A stretch of 64,000 nt of DNA from a virus, in IMG/VR virus record IMGVR_UViG_3300024259_000010, positions 124,001 to 188,000 of that record; one strand, given 5' to 3'. Shown piece by piece: positions 61,993 to 64,000 of the stretch. Every line of letters begins with the position of its first letter. The stretch's first letter is position 1. The notes under the pieces were generated by a model. It saw nothing but the letters and a program-made list of their open reading frames with translations, was not told the DNA's origin and searched no databases. The position numbers and the translations under genes are program-made.

Positions 61993-62024
61993 CTACAGTA
62001 CTACGGGAAACCGTAGTACTGTAG
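61993..62024 (+). terminator. GAAA-loop hairpin terminator
   Basis: A 14-bp stem (61993-62006 with 62011-62024) capped by GAAA, then TTCTTTTT. Confidence 0.88.
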
Positions 62025-62042
62025 TTCTTTTTAGTTCAGATA

Positions 62043-62050
62043 TATATTAC
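62043..62050 (+). promoter_or_regulatory. Early-type promoter motif TATATTAC
   Basis: Exact octamer in GATATATATTACTTA, 43 nt before the start at 62093; nearly the same 20-nt context as 37563. Confidence 0.62.
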
Positions 62051-62092
62051 TTATTTAGATTAACTAATTTAAATAAATAAGAAAGGTATATT

Positions 62093-62551
62093 ATGAAAAT
62101 TATTAAGAACATTGCGCGGTTGATTTTAATGGATATGGCTATGTTATTGTTCAAGAACAATAGCGGATTCGTAGAAGCTATTCTAATGCAGTACTGTGGG
62201 GTTACAGAAGGAGCATGTTGTTTAGTAGGTTTCTTTGTCAAACAACATATCATATGTAATGTGAAAGACGAGCAGACGGCTCATGCATTTCTATTACATG
62301 AGGAAGGGCATAAGGATTTGATACTTCGAATCCGAATGCAGGTATTAAAAGGTAAAGCAGCACCTGGTATAGTGCTCGATTTAGAAGAAGAGATGATAGC
62401 CGATAACTATGCTACCAAGCGTGGATATGGTAAACCCATATTAGATGCATTAAACAACCTATTAATGGGCAATACTGCTGACATTAGTGAAGGATGTATT
62501 GATCTTCTGACAACACGACGGAATAATATCTTATCGCAATTGTTGGTATGA
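62093..62551 (+). CDS. Zincin-type metallopeptidase with HEEGH (152 aa)
   Basis: 152 aa. HEEGH at residues 69-73 is the HExxH zinc motif, and EEEMIADNYAT (98-108) supplies the Glu/Asp pattern of M48- or ImmA-like peptidases. A hydrophobic N-terminus (LILMDMAMLLF) may be a weak membrane anchor. An early-type promoter precedes it, so it may inactivate a host protein such as a regulator or defence factor early in infection. The substrate is unknown. AGAAAGG precedes the ATG; it is monocistronic. Confidence 0.68.
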   Translation: MKIIKNIARLILMDMAMLLFKNNSGFVEAILMQYCGVTEGACCLVGFFVKQHIICNVKDEQTAHAFLLHEEGHKDLILRIRMQVLKGKAAPGIVLDLEEEMIADNYATKRGYGKPILDALNNLLMGNTADISEGCIDLLTTRRNNILSQLLV

Positions 62552-62579
62552 TATGACATTAATATGTGTAACAAAAGAG

Positions 62580-62597
62580 AGAGAGTGTAAACTCTCT
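62580..62597 (+). terminator. Short hairpin with T run
   Basis: A 7-bp stem AGAGAGT/ACTCTCT with loop GTAA and an eight-base T run. Confidence 0.8.
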
Positions 62598-62637
62598 TTT
62601 TTTTCTTTTTATCAATTTTTGAAAAACCTATACTTGC

Positions 62638-62646
62638 CATTATATG
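62638..62646 (+). promoter_or_regulatory. Late-type promoter motif CATTATATG
   Basis: 33 nt before the start at 62679; identical core to the motifs at 24625 and 34879. Confidence 0.6.
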
Positions 62647-62678
62647 TATATAAATTTATAAAAGCAAAAGGAGAGGCT

Positions 62679-64000
62679 ATGTTCGAAGTCATAAGCTCAG
62701 TCCCTGATATATTTAACACTGCTATCTATACTGTAGCTAGGCAGGCGTTTAATGAATTCACAGAACGTGCTGGTATTGCAGGATATTTTAAAAACAATAT
62801 TAACTATAATTCACTTGGTACTAGTGTGTCAGGTTCTAATGATATTGGTGGTTTACCACTGATGCAACAGAATAGAGCAGATATTGCTATTCAATATAAT
62901 TTTGGATTATTAGAACAACATTATGAAGTTGGTAAAACATCCGATGAGTATCAACAATCATTATCACATCTAAACCATGCTAATTACAAAGTTATTTTCA
63001 CTGAACCACTTGATAGGATTTCAATTATTGAATACGATAGACCATTAACTATTACTCTCAGTTGTGTATTATTTCTAAATGATCTAGTTAGCGCTACAGA
63101 TGTACAACAGCGTCTACAATCTATTTTCACTAACGGTGTCATAACACATGATATCATGTACTCATATTTCTTACCGCCTAATGTTTATGTGAGATTATAT
63201 GAACTGTATAAGTTTGCAGGAAATGATCCTCAGGATTTCATGGCACATATTGCTAAGTTCTCAGGTGATAGAATTATGAAGACTGTCAATAGACATGATA
63301 ATTCAGATAGTGCATTATCTGTTAAGAAAACAAAGACAGGCATTGTATCTAGTATTGAACCTATACAGGGGACACCCACCCCAGTTGGTAATGAAAACTC
63401 TCCTGATATGTATGAGATGTCGTTATCAATAAATACACAATTATCCATGTCTAATCTAATAGGTATTTCATATCCTATCGTTATAGATAATAAATTGGTA
63501 CCAAGAGAATATATAACTTTAAAAGATACTCATATATTCACTCCACCTAATACTACACATCCATACTTCTCTGTAGATAAATATATTAATTTATTGAAAG
63601 ATGAAATGACAGTACCAGAGAAACCAGTACACATACCTTGGTATGATAAATGGACTCCACCTGTAATCAAGATAATGCATAAGTATAAACCTTTTTTTAT
63701 CTCTGTTGTGCTTCTTGATAATATCGCTGATGATAATGCTTTTACTGATATTGATTTAGATGGTGACTTAGGAGGTGTTACATTAATACCTAGTGTTGTC
63801 AATGCCATTAGAGATCAGGGTGATAGTAGTTTATATCTAATTGAAAATATAAATATTAGTTTATATAGAAATGATATAATGGTAGAACCATCGACATTAG
63901 AATTTGTAAACGGCACCACACTTCGTATTCATAATAGAAATACCAATGGTGTATATCGATTAGTAATATCAGCCACTGACGTTATTCTAGGTTCTCTTCG
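62679..64000 (+). CDS. Large unknown virion protein, 3' end missing
   Basis: Open frame from ATG 62679 to the window edge (about 440 codons visible). AGGAG precedes the start and a late-type promoter lies 33 nt upstream. The protein is beta-rich, with VDKYINLLKD, WTPPVIKIM and VLLDNIADDN segments; no domain recognised. Length and promoter suggest a tail or baseplate component. Its C-terminus and function are outside the window. Confidence 0.65.
   Translation, partial: MFEVISSVPDIFNTAIYTVARQAFNEFTERAGIAGYFKNNINYNSLGTSVSGSNDIGGLPLMQQNRADIAIQYNFGLLEQHYEVGKTSDEYQQSLSHLNHANYKVIFTEPLDRISIIEYDRPLTITLSCVLFLNDLVSATDVQQRLQSIFTNGVITHDIMYSYFLPPNVYVRLYELYKFAGNDPQDFMAHIAKFSGDRIMKTVNRHDNSDSALSVKKTKTGIVSSIEPIQGTPTPVGNENSPDMYEMSLSINTQLSMSNLIGISYPIVIDNKLVPREYITLKDTHIFTPPNTTHPYFSVDKYINLLKDEMTVPEKPVHIPWYDKWTPPVIKIMHKYKPFFISVVLLDNIADDNAFTDIDLDGDLGGVTLIPSVVNAIRDQGDSSLYLIENINISLYRNDIMVEPSTLEFVNGTTLRIHNRNTNGVYRLVISATDVILGSL

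Noticed and set aside
1-64000. CRISPR array or tRNA genes
   Set aside because: No spaced direct repeats and no cloverleaf with the GGTTCGAATC-type T loop were seen. The TTCGAATC at 29612 lies inside a gene.

Overview
The window is a 64 kb piece of a large, AT-rich, tailed bacteriophage genome (jumbo-phage type, contractile tail) that infects a bacterium, probably Gram-negative. It carries a tail sheath, large terminase, prohead protease, major capsid candidate and long fibre genes, next to a phage-type replication set: family B DNA polymerase, DnaB-like helicase, RecA/UvsX-like recombinase, SbcC/Rad50-like ATPase, RuvC-like resolvase and a B12-type ribonucleotide reductase. It also encodes a fragment of a multisubunit RNA polymerase beta-prime subunit with the NADFDGD motif. 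Two promoter-like motifs recur in front of genes: TATATTAC, and CATTNTATG. From memory, both match the early and late promoter elements described for phiKZ. I read the window as a phiKZ-like or related phage that makes its own RNA polymerases. No phage tubulin, nuclear shell gene, tRNA or CRISPR array was seen.

Layout. 1-2278 (minus): tail sheath, running off the left edge. 2418-10461: structural and tail proteins. 10463-13277: modification cassette with two GT90-like glycosyltransferases, a sulfotransferase and the remnant of a third GT90 copy. 13343-20054: prohead protease, a ClpP-like protease overlapped by a catalytically dead paralogue, large terminase and two unknown genes. 20103-25544: minus-strand candidate internal virion proteins around a plus-strand SbcC gene. 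25545-25830: regulatory stretch with a TATATTAC motif, a perfect 16-bp palindrome and hairpins. 25831-29792: RuvC, zinc-ribbon protein, zincin, HAD-exonuclease fusion and secreted muralytic-like protein. 29841-33118 (minus): coiled-coil membrane protein, internal-protein candidate and DnaB. 33183-37211: acidic scaffold-like protein and major capsid candidate.

37370-44253: small early genes, DNA polymerase split by a group I intron inside motif A, SLOG and DUF5662 proteins, and RNA polymerase beta-prime fragment. 44385-51997: unknowns, a possible glycosyltransferase and a three-gene fibre operon with LamG-like domains. 52113-56817: a very large fibre-like protein with a signal peptide, another secreted protein and a DUF1353 protein. 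57062-62551: class II ribonucleotide reductase, membrane protein, RecA-like protein and a second zincin. 62679-64000: start of another late virion gene that runs off the right edge.

How it fits together. TATATTAC-type sites precede replication, transcription and small takeover-type genes; CATTNTATG-type sites precede head and tail genes. The S80-type protease, a repeated (I/V)GxE motif in several candidate virion proteins, and a shared IEAHG-x7-LFG motif suggest a maturation programme for capsid and internal proteins. Functions rest on motifs read by eye; no database search was run.
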